From NCBI GenBank assembly GCA_034687125.1, contig JAQGBZ010000022.1:186001-250000 (forward strand): DNA of 64,000 nt, given 5' to 3'. Shown piece after piece: positions 50,485 to 63,500 of this stretch. The position numbers were made by a program, and so were the translations under genes. The stretch's first letter is position 1; every line of letters begins with the position of its first letter. The stretch comes from Neelides folsomi. Its lineage: Eukaryota > Arthropoda > Collembola > Neelipleona > Neelidae. The notes beneath the pieces were generated by a model. The model did no database searches and was not told the origin of the DNA. It saw only the letters and a program-made list of their open reading frames with translations.

Positions 50485-52982
50485 TTATTTATTTCTAAGC
50501 GTGAATTGAGCAAAATATGGATTTGGATTGCTTGTGAAACCTGCAGTTCTTTTTAATGTTGGTTCTGGGTGAATTTTCGACTTTAACAGTTTGTATCTCT
50601 GAATAAGTGTTGTAAAAAAGATAAAGAGTGATGCTCTTGCAACGCTTTCTCCAATACACGCTCTCTTTCCTTTAAAGAAATTATGTCCTTTAATTAATAT
50701 CAATTGCATCTTTAAAATATTTCTTATAATCATAATTTTTATTAGCATCATTATTTTCTACTAACCATATCCAAATGCGAAAAGTTTTTCTGTATTTATT
50801 ATGTTTCCTTTGTCATCTAAAAATCGTTCTGGTCGAAAATTTTCAGGATCCCCCCAAATCTCTTTACTGTGATGAAGATTCAGAATGTTGATGATAATAA
50901 AGGTATTCTATGATTGAAGAAATTGGAGTTAATAGGAGACTTCGGTTATTAGTGAATTTCATCATTAGTTTAACCTTAATTATTTAAATATATTTTAAAT
51001 TCATGTTCATAAATCATAACACATTTTACTTTTGGAACAAAATGCCCATCAAGTTCTGCATCTTTTAATGGCGCTCTTCCTGAAAGTGGTAAAACATTTC
51101 CAAGTCTTAAAATTTCCCAAATAGTTGCTTCTGTATATGTCATGCTGTAAAAATAATTAATGTCTTGATTACTTTTACTACTTTTAGTAAAATATGTCAT
51201 TTGACTAAATTCAATATTACTGATGTTAATGAACATCTTATAAAAATGCATAAAATCTTACTATTCTGCAAGATAAATGAAATGAACTAAAATGTACTAT
51301 CTACCTAAAATGTAATATTTAATGTAATATTGTCAGCTTACTTCATACGATCACTCAATGAAGGTCTCCTTGTCGGCCCAATGATGTCAAGAATTTCCTT
51401 TAAAACATTGTTGTAAACGCGTTCGTTTGTAATCATAAAGAGAATAGCCCATTCAAGAGTAACGGCTGTTGTGTCAACTCCCGCGATGAACAAGTCGACC
51501 ATAACGCACTGAAACTGCTGATCTTTAAATTATGAAACTATTATTTTTAATCATTTCTTCATAATAATATGAAATTCATTTCGATTTTTAAATAGATTTT
51601 AATACCATTGAATAGGCTATTGTCATTGATTTCAATTTCTCTTATAAAATTGTCTGTGAAATCTTTAGGGTTGCTTTTATATGTTCCTTGACTTCTTCTC
51701 TGTTCAAGTACTTCCTAATAATAATAATAATATTACAAAGGTTATAATAAATAAAAATATGAAATAATTATTACCGCAAAGAAATTCTGCAAATTTTGAA
51801 ATAATGTTAAAACTCTTTGATAGCCAGTTAGTCCTGGGATGAACCTGAAAGCTGGATAAACATAAAGCGGAGAAGCAGCCGGAGACTCCGCTTGACTTCC
51901 TTCATCAACAAGTCGGATGAGTCGCTTGAGCGTTCGATTATTATGGGAAAATCTCTCTCCTGCTACAGCACACCAAATGATGTTGAGAGCTGATAAATTG
52001 AAAAGCGAGTGGATTTGGACAATGTCGTTGTTCTCCTCCCGCAACTTGTCAAAGCTTTGAATGAAATCAGTCATTTCTTCAGCAAGGAACGCCTCCACAC
52101 TTTTCACTCGCCCAAATCCAAAATTCTTCAAACTCCTCATTGTGTACTTTCTGATCTCTCTCCACTTCTCTCCATATGAAAAGATGAGTCCTATAGGAGA
52201 TAAAATCAATGAGTTATTCATATCGTTTGATTTGTAATGAATTTTCATTTGGTGTTGAGGGCGCTTAGATCATTTCTCCCTTTGAATGAATAGGAAATAG
52301 AACACACCCAAGTTTTTCTTGAAATAGTAATTGTAAGCCACAGAGGTGCTCGGATATCTCCCTGCAAAATCTTCAGAGTTCATCACTTTTTTGGCTATCT
52401 CTGGATCTTCAATTATCACTGAAAATAGTTTCAATTAAAACTTTTTTTCTATAATTTAGCATGACAAGACCAAAAATCGATTAGAAAATTTTTAGATTAT
52501 AAAATGAAGAGTTAGATTAAATGATTTGCAATGATGTGCTCCCTTACAGAAGTAATGGATCCCTGCGTACCAGCCACAAACAGGGCCGTATTTTTTGCAA
52601 AAGTCTCCAAATACTTCTAAATGAGAATTTTTTCCTGAATTTGCAATGGCCATTTGAATGAGACTCCCAATGATTGGTAATCGGATTGGTCCTAAAATTT
52701 TATAAACAATTGAACATATTTATGAACACTGAAAGTAACTATAAATCAATCTATAATTTAATAAATTATGTTATAGTTGTTTTTCTAAATAATCGCAATA
52801 TTTTTATTTTTAAACGATTTTAAATGAATTGGTTTTTGCTTATTCTTACCAGGATAGTATTTTCTCTTATCTCTTTTTCTTTGGAATAACCATAAGGCAT
52901 AGAGGAAAATTAACACAATAATTAGATAGGTCGGGAGATTCATTGTCACTAATTTAAAATTGAAAAAACTGATTCGAAACAT
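50485..52982 (-). CDS. Cytochrome P450, microsomal, CYP2-clan type
   Basis: A haem-thiolate monooxygenase anchored in the ER; substrate unknown. Nine exons join in phase on the minus strand: 52982-52850, 52691-52548, 52418-52308, 52190-51775, 51714-51606, 51522-51342, 51144-51030, 50907-50766 and 50669-50485, giving 511 residues, the usual length. It has a hydrophobic anchor (LPTYLIIVLIFLYALWLF) and basic stop-transfer (RKRDKRK), then a hinge reading YYPGP instead of the usual PPGP, WREIR at 139-143 (helix C), AGVDTT at 318-323 (oxygen activation), EILR at 375-378, PERF at 429-432, and the haem loop FGYGKRACIG with Cys455. An intron splits the haem loop after Tyr450. A second Met at residue 14 (52943) directly precedes the anchor and may be the real start. 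All key residues are intact, so it should be functional. Confidence 0.95.
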
Positions 52983-55900
52983 TTAGCTGTGGATGTAAAC
53001 TTTTTGATTTTTGATTGTGAGCCTCCACATGTTAAGTATTGACTGAAGTTTCTTGTGAAAATTAACGCCTCGATTCACTTTTTGTTCCAATTGGAATGAT
53101 TATTTTTACGCTCAAAACAGAAAATATGTGCATCTTAATTAATCAAACCTTTGATCCTATTCCTTTGTTAACTCTAAAACTGATTCCATTAACATAAATA
53201 ACTCGTATGAATTCACAGATCCCTTGAGAGATATGCAAATCCCGGCGATGGGCCTTATAACCCACACACGCTCAAATGATGTCTCACATTGAATTGGCGA
53301 GAATTTCCGTTCACAAGCTTCTTTACTGAGGTGATGTGAATACGCATTTAATCTGGATGAATAATTAAATGTGTGAGGGTAGACTCAAAGTAAATTAGCT
53401 TATAAGCAAATGCTCATTCGCTCGTTCAACATTTGGATTTACCCAAAGTTACCTCATGGCAAATAAATTTTTAAAATGATTTGAACATTTTATGGAGATG
53501 GAAGAACATAATTCCCAGAGATAACCATTTCAACTCAGTATTTTTTATTTCCCATTTTTATATTCTCAGCTTTTCTTTCTTTTTGCCTTCTTCATTTATT
53601 TAATCCTCGTTGGTCCTCGATTTGTTCATAAAGGATTAAATGTGTGTACATGTTGTTTTTCTTATTGACTTAAACCAGAACCCTCGACCCTTCAGTTTCA
53701 ACCAATGTATTAGTTCAATCTAAAATTACAACTACAAGCTGAGAACCACCATGATAATTCCCTTATCTTAAAGGATATTTAATTAGTTAAGCCTCATATC
53801 GTTTGTTCGAATGTCAGGAAATATTTGGCACATGGATTTAAAAACCACATTGTATGATATACTGATAAATAGGAGAGTAGAAAATACATTCTATGTACAT
53901 ATACAATACATAAATACTTGAACAGGTATGCAAACGTCATATGAGCCTGGAGGAGAAATGGGATATGTGGGAAAGTAGTGTATAAGTACAAGGGTCTTTT
54001 CTTTCGGCGGAGCTCAGGCAAAGGGACGATGAGGAATGCGAGGAAGACAAAGGAGGCTGAGGGTCAGTCCCTCAATTACACTTCGACCCGATCTCACTCC
54101 TTAGAGAAACACACGGGGATCAATCTTCCTGCCGGCCTCAGGTAGCCTTAAAAGCCAAGAGGACCTGACTCAGGAACAAGAGGAGCCTCGTTCATAAAGT
54201 AGGCCGCCTACAAGGCACTCTCTTTTTATTGACTGGCCCATTCACATCCCGGCCCTTGTTATTCTCCCTACTCCTCATGGTCTCTATTATTATAACCCTC
54301 GTTCTTCAAGAGTCAACGCGTCAAAAGCCGAATTAAGAGACCCTTTCACCCTCACGAGACCATTCTTTCCTACGCAAACACTTTCCTCTGCATTCATCGG
54401 GCCCTCGTCTGCTTACAACCAAAACACTCTTACAACTCAACAGCCCCGTATTATCCTCTTAACTCTAATACAATAATTTTACCAATTTGTCCAACAAATT
54501 ATCTTCCATTTCACTATTTAATAAATTACGCTTTCACACCCATCCTTTTAATAGGACTATAAATTCTAAGTGATACGATAATTTACACGCTTACGCCGAT
54601 ACACCTGGGAAATGCTTTAAAAGTAGAATTGAATGTAAATTGTATTTTTTGCTTAAAAATTGAAATGACAAGAATAAGAGGAATGATGAGGAAAGAGGAG
54701 ATAAGATTAAACTAATAGGACCGGAGTCTCACATTGTTCCTCTTGCCCAGTCATACGCCATGCTTAGTCATAAACGATAAATAAAGTCAAAATAATCTAT
54801 TGTGCCTTTCAATTCAATCATTTGAAAAGTCTTTCTCATTTACATAGGTTCGTAGATCACTGGATGGGCGTTGTTTATCTACCTTTTTAAAGACGCAGAC
54901 AGTTATCCAGACCTCTCACAAAACCTCGAGTAATTGAATAAGAGAGATAAGTATGCGCATAATGCATACAAGTATTATTAGATGAGGTTCAATGGAGAGA
55001 TTTTGAAATAGTTATTTTGTAACCCCTCCGACTCCTTGTCCAAATAAACTCCCTGATGTTTAAATTAAGGACCAACATACAACTTGTCTATTGAAATTAT
55101 GAATATTGATTTTACCATTTTTGGGCAAAGTTCATGAATGTTAAACGCTTTTAGTCTAAGATATTATTTATTGTTAAATCGTGATTTGAAAGATACTTTC
55201 AACATTCAATTTAAAAACTAACAAAATGGAGCTGAATTTAAAAAGAAATGATGCTTTTTGGATTACAATCTGAAAGACCTACAATACAAACAGGGATGTA
55301 GTCGAAATAGGGAACATTGCTACTTTCAAAGGGATTTCAAAGGGTTATAAGATATTTGGAATTTTGAGGAAAACAAAGATACACATGTACTGTTAGTTAT
55401 AAGTGATGTAGTTAAGTGAAGAGGAACAATACGGACATATATGATGTTCACATATCTACTTGCTTCCAACAATAGTTTTCTCTTGAGAATAGGGGGAGAG
55501 TCAAAGCTATTTTTTTACACATCGTGATACACAAGAGCTTGGTCGGATACTTTCCTCTCATCGAGAGTGTTGAAGAGTGAAGCTCGAGTGTGTTTATGTA
55601 AGAGATTATCCAAGGATTAGTTCTGCTGGTCTTCTCGGAGGAAGTTTGGCTTTTAAGGGAAGTGGCGTGTCTCGTCGAACTTGAGTTACCTATGTACTTA
55701 TATGTATACATAAATATGTAAAATGATGTATGAAGTGAGGTGGTATTTGCGATCTCAGTTGGTGCGTGGTGCAGGCGGATAAAAATACGAAAGGATTAGC
55801 TCAAGATTCCTATAAGGAATACTATAGTACGAGAGTGTGTATGTAAGGGTGGGTCCTTGAGGGCGGATTCCCAAGGGTTGAATACCTTCACATTACAATA

Positions 55901-57063
55901 ATAAATAGGGAGAACATTACTCGACATGGAGGGTGGAAGGGTTGGCTGTGCGTTTCGTAGGGTCGTCGTCTCGGCTTGCAGGAGAATCTCTTCAGTCAAA
56001 GAAGAGTCGCTGGAGGAGAAGGGACGTAGAGAATTTTGGTCGCTCCGACACCCATCATCTCCTATCTCAACATCTCCGGCCGCCAGAGACAGTTTCATCA
56101 TAGTCAGATCCTGTCAACTCCTTTCTTGGACGACTCGGGTAGATTCAAAGAGGACGATTTGGCCACAGGCAAGTTCTCATTTAACGTCGGCTCCCTCGCG
56201 TTGTATTTTTATTCCCTCGCCAAATGTGAAGGCTCTTCTTAAGGGTTCCCACGAGGAAATTACACACATTCCTCTTCGCCTCTTCTGTTCCTCTCCCCTA
56301 ATTATCCGCGCTCACAAAAACACGCTTAACCAACACTACTCTACACCTTTTTATCAGTGAAAGTGATCGTCGGTCATTGTTCAACCCTAAACATCAAACC
56401 TATACAAATTGACCAAGTTACATACAGACATACAAAGTTAATTCAATATTTGTAGTTGAGAAAGAAAAGTTATTTAATAACATTTGAAAGTGTTATGATG
56501 TGAATTATGCAAATCAACCAATTTCCCACTTCATGCCGAATTATAGCCCTTAAAGTGAGAAATGTGTTCAAGTGGATAAGCATAATAAAGTAACCCTAAT
56601 TTGGGTGTGAGGGGGGTTTTCTATAAGCAAATATTGTGGAGGCTTCTTGGTGTGCTTCTCGTCTCTGTGGGTTTTTTTTGTGGTGGAGAAAGAAGACCCG
56701 CCTCTTTTTCAAGTGTCGAACCTCCTTGTACTTGTGAGTGAGAATTTATTGATGGAATTGCATTAGTGAAATGAGAAGAGCATTCAAATGAGACAAATAC
56801 CACATGTACGTGCTCTTCCTTCCCTCATTACATCCTCTCGGCCCTCTTCCACATTATAATTGTAAAGGAGAAGTGTACACGCATTAATCTCTTCCTAGCC
56901 GAGCATTAGCATTCTTAAACGTTGAAAGGGTTGGTGGAAGGAAAAAAGTATTTCGAGAGCCGCTCCTCCAGTTCGTCTCCGACTCCGGAAATTGAATATT
57001 TTTTGAAATGCATCAAAGATACGAAGTGAAGAGTTAAAGAAGATTGTGTAGATAATTTACAAG
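52983..57063. other. 4.1 kb spacer between P450 and laminin genes
   Basis: The spacer holds the upstream regions of both divergent genes. From about 53990 to 54480 and 55840 to 56340 it becomes GC-richer, and frames are open on both strands (for example 55796-56101 minus, 55926-56360 plus). None has a known domain. I see no repeat or RNA gene. Confidence 0.45.
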
Positions 57064-60000
57064 ATGCAGTGGAGGTCCTTTTTGCTCCACCGTCGGGCCG
57101 CAAGAATCCGAAGCTTCTCTTTCCTCGCTCTCCTCTTCTCCCTCGTCCCATGTGTTCCTGGAAGTAAGTAAACATTCATTAAGGTTAGCTCAGGACGTCA
57201 GAACCTCTGGCCCTCATGGGACACCCTTTGGAATCCCATGGAGAACCTCCTTTTCAAATATTTCTTCGAATGCAGAGTACTATGCGGATTCTTCTGAAGA
57301 GGTCTACGGAAGCCGGGGAGGGAACGGGCACAGCAATGGGAGTGAAATCGGAATTTCCCCGCCTGTTGGAAACCTCGCTCTTCACGCTGTCATTTCCGCT
57401 AATGCGACTTGCGGACTTCGAGAGCCTGAAACTTACTGTAAGCTCGTCGAGCACGTTTACTCTGCAACAAGACCTTCGCAATGCAACGTCTGCGACAGCT
57501 ACAATTCAGTATGACTGACTCTTTTATTACATTTCGCTTTTATTTATGGACCAGGAAAATCACCATTTCATTCATTTTTCATAGTCTTTTCCTTTCTACA
57601 GTCTTTCCAAATGCGAATCTGAAACCCCGCATTGTTACAAATTTAATTTAAACAGGACAAGAAAAAGAGGCATCCGATCAAATATGCCATTGATGGGTCG
57701 GAAAATTGGTGGCAGAGCCCGACACTTCAAAATGGCCTCCAGTACGAATGGATCACTATTGACATTGATCTCACTGATGTATAAAAACGCTTTCTTTATT
57801 CAATGATTAATTGCGTGTGGCATCATGAAGCATGATGAAACTCATTAAAATATTCATTAGGTGTTTCAAGTTGCATACATCATCATTAAAGCTGCCATTT
57901 CACCACGCCCCGGAAACTGGATACTTGAAAGATCGCTGGACGGCGTTATCTTTACATCTTGGCAGTATTATGCAATGTCAGATGACGAATGCTTGACCCA
58001 ATATGGAATTAAAGCCAAGCCTGGAAAACCATCTTATGAACATGACGAAGAAGTCATTTGCACTTCATATTTTTCTAAATTAGATCCAATTGAATATGGA
58101 GAGGTATTGAATAATCTTTTTATTAATTTAAAATTTTAATCATAAATAATGATTATTCCGAAATAATTAAAATTAATAGAATGTTAATTTTCTAATTAAT
58201 CCTAGATCCACACATCTTTGGTTAATGGTCGTCCTGGGGCTATGGGGCCCACAGAGGCCCTCATCAAATTTACTATGGCTCGTTTCATCCGAATTCGGTT
58301 ACAAAAGCTTCGAACCCTATTGGGCCATGTGATGACTGGCGGACGAAGGAATTTCGATTTAGCCGGAGGATGGGACAAAACAGTGATGCGTCGGTATTTT
58401 TACTCCATTAGTGACATTTCCATCGGAGGTCATTGTGTTTGTTTTGGACACGCGAACAAATGTGATGGAGAAAATAGCAGTGGGAAACCCGTAAGTTGAA
58501 AAATGTCCTTCAACCCTTTCAAGCCCGGAATGAATGAAAATCCATCCTTTTTGTTGATAATAGAGTGCCAAGTGTATGTGTCAACACAACACTTGTGGAG
58601 ATCGGTGTGATTACTGCTGCCCACTTTACAACCAGTATGTTTGGGGTCCTGGGAACTCTACCGACTCTGCTGCATGTGAGAAGTGTGAGTGTTACGGCCA
58701 TGCAGACTCGTGTGTATATGATGGCCAGGTTCATGTAAAGAGACTCTCAATGAACACGTTTGGGACGTATGACGGCGGTGGGGTGTGCATTAACTGCAAG
58801 GTACAGGAGATTAACTACTTATTCCTATGCAGATGAATCCCTAATGAATTCCTCGTGCAGGACCACACGACTGGGATCAACTGCGAGAAATGTGAGGAAG
58901 GGTTCTTCCGACCACCCGGAGTCCCTTTAAATCATCCGAAGCCCTGTACAAAGTGCAATTGCCATTCAGAAGGGAGCAAAGGCACTTGCGTTACCGATGA
59001 AAACATGGGGATTCTCATTAATAAGGTAAGGGATGATGGCCCACACCACGCCTTCCTCATCTCTGGAAATTGAAAAATAATTATTTTAAACAGAGTCCCG
59101 GTGAGTGCATATGTAAGGAGGGATATGCTGGAGCCACATGTAATAAATGTGCCCAAGGGTTCAGAGGCTTCCCGAAATGTGAAGCTTGCCCGTGTAATGT
59201 CGCCGGGATAGTGAACTCCGATTGCGAGGGAGAATGTATTTGCAAGGTTCGTAATTTGATGAATTTTTAACTGACAATTTATGACCAAATAACCATTAAT
59301 CTTGCATTTATGTTTATGTTTTCGTTATATATTATAGGAGAATGTTCAAGGAGCAATTTGTGGCGATTGCAAAAAGGGATTTTTTAACATTGTACAAGAA
59401 AATCCTAATGGTTGTAGCCAATGTTTTTGTCATGGAGTGACCGGAGATTGTTCATCTTCAAATTTCGGAACCCTTCAATTGTCGACTCGTGGAACGGAGG
59501 ATGTTTGGTTTATCACAGATTTTCAAGGAACTAAAAGTATAAGAGCAAATAGAATCGGAGAATCTTTTCATATCACAAATGAAGATGTTGGAATGATCGA
59601 TGAATATTTTTGGACGACTGAAATGAATGGATTTTCTGGAAAGAAAATTGGATCTTATGGATTAAAATTCGTTTTCCAAGTCAGTTGGGTCTTGGCAAGG
59701 GGTGACTCTTCTGGACGACCAATTATTGATTACGACCTTCTAATTCAAGTAATATTCAATTAATCCGTTATTAATACGGTTGAAAAGTTTTTAAATTCTA
59801 ACGATTGATCAATTCTTATTTTCAGAGTTCCAACCTGATTCTTGCATTTGGTCATTCGTTTTACGAAGGAAATAATGTGACGCTTAAAATTTCATTAAAC
59901 GAACTCAACTGCTTTGTAATCCCTGATGTTGACAATAACATTCTTCAAAGGCAATTAATGCAATATCTTTTAATATACGTTAAACGGATATTATCTGAGC

Positions 60001-63000
60001 AGTATTTATCTGAATGATTCAGCATTGATACATTTATTTACTAGCTTATTAAAAAATTTATATGGAAAACTGAATTATTAAATAGCAAGAAGCAAACGCC
60101 ATGTAGCAGATATGACGTGATGGAAGGTCTATCAGGAATCAAAAGATTCCTTTTAAGGGCTAAGTTTAACACGAACCAAATCGAAGGGATGCTTCATTAT
60201 GCTTACCTTGAAACGGCAGACTTCAACAATCAAGAAACTGACGAAAAGACAGAAAGAGCTGTTTCTGTTGAAGTGTGCAATTGTCCAAAAGGATACAAAG
60301 GAACGTCTTGTGAGGAATGCGATTACGGATATAGGAAAAGTTCAGAAGACTCTTGGCTAAATGAATGTGTAAGATGCAATTGCAATGGCCATGCAAAATC
60401 GTGTGATCTTGAGGGCAAATGCTCGGTATAATTACTTTATAAAATAAATATTTTGTTATATGTAAATTACACAATTTTTGAATGTTTGCCCTATGAATTG
60501 TTAACATTTTCTAATTTTTTTACTAAAAGACTTGCGAGCATAACACGACTGGTGCGAATTGTCATCTTTGCATCGATGGATTTTACGGAGATCCAACAGT
60601 TGATTTGAATCCTTGTAAACCATGCGAGTGTCCTCTTCTTATTCAATCCAATAATTTTAGTCCAACTTGTGCAATAAAAGGAAATAGTTTCGAATGCACG
60701 GCATGTGCTGAAGGATACGAAGGTCCTTTTTGTGAAAGGTAAAAGCTCAAAATACCAAAAATACTTTTAAAGTTAATTAGTTAAGTATTCATTAAGCCTC
60801 ATCTTTATAAATTGATTCGATATTAACATTAAAAATAAGGTGCGGAAATGGATATTATGGAAATCCAAATGATCCCGGAGACACCTGCAAACCATGTTCA
60901 TGTCGTGGGGTAAATTCCATTTCTCATTTGCAAGGTAATATTTGTGACCATTTGACCGGCGAATGCCTTGCATGTCCGTTGAATACGGTAGGATGGAATT
61001 GCAACGAGTGTGACAATGGCTTCTTTGGAGAACCATTAAATGGAACATGTCTCGGTAAGAATAAGATTATAAAATAATGTATATCTTATGTAATATATTT
61101 ACAAACAATATCAGATGACATTTTACAAAATATTTACTTTCTATCTTAAGCATGCGACTGTGACACGTTGGGATCAAAAGATTTGCATTGTGACAAAATT
61201 ACTGGAAAATGCAATTGCAAAGAAAACTTCTCTGGGAGATCTTGCGACGTTTGCTTTGTAATAATAATTTTAAATTAAAAAATTTTCATTTAATAATATT
61301 AGCTTATAATAGACCAGCAATCGGTCAGGGATTATATAGAGATTCTCTATATTATATAGAGATTATTTGTGTTTTTTAATATTTAATTTTCAGGAAGGAT
61401 TCGGAAATAAAGAAGAAGGATGCTCCCAATGTCGATGCAATGAAGTTGGTTCAAACACAAACACTTGCGATTCAGTTTCTGGGCAATGTCCATGCAAACC
61501 TGGTGTTGGTGGCCGATACTGCAATCATTGTCTCGACTATCATTTTGGATTCTCTTTTAACGGCTGCACCGAGTGCTCTTGTCATCCTGATGGGTCAGAT
61601 TCTTCCATTTGTGACATCCACACAGGTCAATGTCATTGTTTACCAAACGTCGAAGGAAGAAAATGCGACCAGTGCGGTCTTGGGTATTGGAACACGGCTT
61701 CGGGTGCTGGATGCGAATTGTGTAATTGCGATCCGATTGGGTCAATTGGAACTTCTTGTGATGTCATGACTGGACAATGTTATTGCAAACCAGGGGTAGG
61801 AGGACTATACTGCAACCATTGTTTAGAAAAGTTTTACGATTTCACAGACACTGGTTGTAAAGGTAATACCTATTCCCTTTCTGTATTTAATTGTTTGACC
61901 ATAACATAAAGCATTGGTTTCTTTTTAGAATGCGATCCATGTGAAAGAGAAGGACATATTTGTTCACCTGACACTGGAAGATGTATTTGTCCACCAAATA
62001 CTGAAGGCAATGAGTGCGAGAAATGTTCAGTTGGATGTTGGGGGTTCAGTAGATTTGGATGTCAGGTAATTGAATTGTCATCATTCTCATAAAAAAGATA
62101 AATAATCTAGATAATACAAGGGTCACCCCAATAAAAGCTGCGGAGAGAGGAGGATTTAAGTAGCTTTCACCATGTAATTTAGAATTTTACTTAATTGAAA
62201 TTGATACCCATAAGATTTTAAATTTAATTTGATTTATAATTGATAAATAATAATAGTTAAATATAAAAATATTAAATATTAAAACTGTAACTGTTCAAAG
62301 TAATCTCCATTTGCATTAATGCATCTCTGCCAACGGGAAGGTAATTGTTCAATTCCCTTTTTGAAGAACTCCGAGGTTTGTCTCGCAAACCATTGGCGAA
62401 CAAATTCTTTGACTTCCTCATCGTTGTCAAATCTTTTCCCCATTAGTTCTTTAAGAGGTCCAAACAAATAAAAATCTGAAGGAGCAAGATCGGGTGAGTA
62501 AGGTGGATGAGGTTGAATTCCATTTTGAAATTAGCAAAATACCGCCCATTTTAAATGGGCCACCTAATGTCAATTACAGTACATATTTAAGATGGAACAA
62601 AACACATACATGCATAACCTTATATGATACCAAATATTAGCTAGCTGGGTCATTGGGATCATTAAAAATGACCCGTACGAAGGAACTTTTGGGGTGACCT
62701 ATGTACATTCTTGTTATAAAAATAAATATAATGTTACCCTTTTATATAAAATTACAAAGTAGTTATAAAATACTTCTTGTTTTTGAAGGATTGCAATTGT
62801 AGCCTTCCTGGCGCATTGACTCCACAATGTTCACCCGAAACTGGGAAATGTCAATGTGCTCCAGGATTTGAAGGAGACAAATGCAATGTTTGTAAGTTTG
62901 GCCATTTCAACTATCCATCCTGCACACAATGTGGATGTGATCCAACCGGAACCGATGAAAAGTTTTGTGATGAAAATGGAATTTGTAGCTGTAACGAAAA

Positions 63001-63298
63001 TGGACAATGCAACTGCAAGGTAATACAAACACATAATTAGCGTCAATGTTTATCAGTTTAATCATTAATGTTAATTTTTTAATAGAGACTAATAGAGAGT
63101 GAATTAGACAATTTGTTAAATATTACATATTTATAACAAAAGTGATTTATTTTTAAGGCAAATGTTATTGGACAAAAATGTGATCGTTGTCGAGAAGGAT
63201 CATACGGTTTGGATAAAGCAAATTCAGAAGGTTGTATGGAATGCTTCTGTTTTCAACGATCAAGATCATGCTCACAAGGATATTTTAAATGGCAAAGA
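57064..63298 (+). CDS. Laminin alpha chain, alpha-1/2 type (wing-blister-like), N-terminal half
   Basis: Laminin alpha chains assemble with beta and gamma chains into basement-membrane trimers; the LN domain drives network formation. Eighteen exons join in phase for 1,295 residues: 57064-57163, 57276-57508, 57656-57778, 57861-58103, 58206-58490, 58564-58800, 58861-59025, 59094-59246, 59338-59748, 59826-59915, 60090-60425, 60530-60738, 60840-61054, 61151-61257, 61394-61862, 61929-62065, 62789-63019 and 63158-63298. Order: signal peptide (about 1-33), LN domain (about 67-309, with [15 protein letters not shown] and [10 protein letters not shown]), cysteine-rich LE modules from 310, an L4a (laminin IV-A) domain about 545-735, and a second long run of LE modules. 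The last exons reach the CFCFx start of the second L4 domain. LN plus two L4 domains fits LAMA1/2 and fly wing blister. The gene runs on past the last certain exon. Confidence 0.95.
59916..60020 (+). repeat. In-frame duplicate of an L4a segment within a laminin intron
   Basis: Directly after the donor at 59916 the frame stays open for 33 codons ([16 protein letters not shown], then [10 protein letters not shown]) to a TGA near 60017. This matches the same part of the L4a domain (R-x-x-L-M-x-x-L-x-x-V-x-x-I-L) as the next exon ([20 protein letters not shown]). Reading through would end the protein inside L4a, so it is either a relic of a duplicated exon or an alternative truncated end. Confidence 0.5.
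61331..61364. repeat. Short direct and inverted repeat in laminin intron 14
   Basis: ATTATATAGAGATT occurs at 61331-61344 and again at 61351-61364, and the centre ATAGAGATTCTCTAT is nearly palindromic. It could be a transposon footprint. Confidence 0.6.
62117..62703 (-). mobile_element. Internally deleted mariner-like element in laminin intron 16
   Basis: The left end (CAAGGGTCACCCCAATAAAAG) and the right end (reverse complement CATAGGTCACCCCAAAAG) are terminal inverted repeats, each bordered by TA (62115-62116 and 62704-62705), the mariner target duplication. Inside, the minus strand encodes the C-terminus of a mariner transposase. At about 590 bases it is less than half of a full mariner (about 1.3 kb), so it cannot move by itself. 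It lies antisense to the laminin gene and does not touch an exon. Confidence 0.85.
62279..62520 (-). pseudogene. Mariner transposase C-terminal fragment
   Basis: The minus-strand frame, open from about 62520 to a stop at 62279, reads [20 protein letters not shown] and continues with [19 protein letters not shown], then [17 protein letters not shown] and DYFEQ. The S-P-D-L-A-P-S-D-x-x-L-F block holds the third catalytic Asp of the mariner D,D34D triad. The N-terminal DNA-binding part and the first two catalytic Asp residues are missing, so it is a dead fragment. Confidence 0.9.
62704..62788. other. Remainder of laminin intron 16
   Basis: Short AT-rich stretch with the acceptor (TTTTTGAAG) for the next laminin exon; nothing else is seen. 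Confidence 0.6.
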
Positions 63299-63408
63299 GT
63301 AAGTGAATTCTTATGATTATTGTAACCTCAGATTGATCATTTTGAAGGCTTCTTTAATTTCTTTATTTTTTAGCAAATTATTTTAAACATGTGTGTTTTG
63401 AGTTTTAG

Positions 63409-63500
63409 TTTGGAATGTTAAATTCTCAAAAATTGGAAGTACGGAGAACAGGATCGACGAGTCAGCCATTTAATCATTACTATGAGGGCCCTGACCGTTG
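63409..63500 (+). CDS. Possible next laminin exon, start of the second L4 domain
   Basis: After an acceptor (GAGTTTTAG) the frame continues in phase 0 from the previous laminin exon: FGMLNSQKLEVRRTG, then SQPFNHYYEG. The position fits the start of the second laminin IV domain, which normally follows C-F-C-F...C-S with a short hydrophobic strand. I cannot find a clean donor, and after about 63495 the sequence no longer looks like L4. The right boundary given is only approximate. Confidence 0.45.

Noticed and set aside
55796-56360. Opposing frames of 101 and 144 codons
   Set aside because: Both strands open in a GC-richer block. The minus frame has a plausible acidic, serine-rich composition but no splice pair or match, so I could not support it as an exon.
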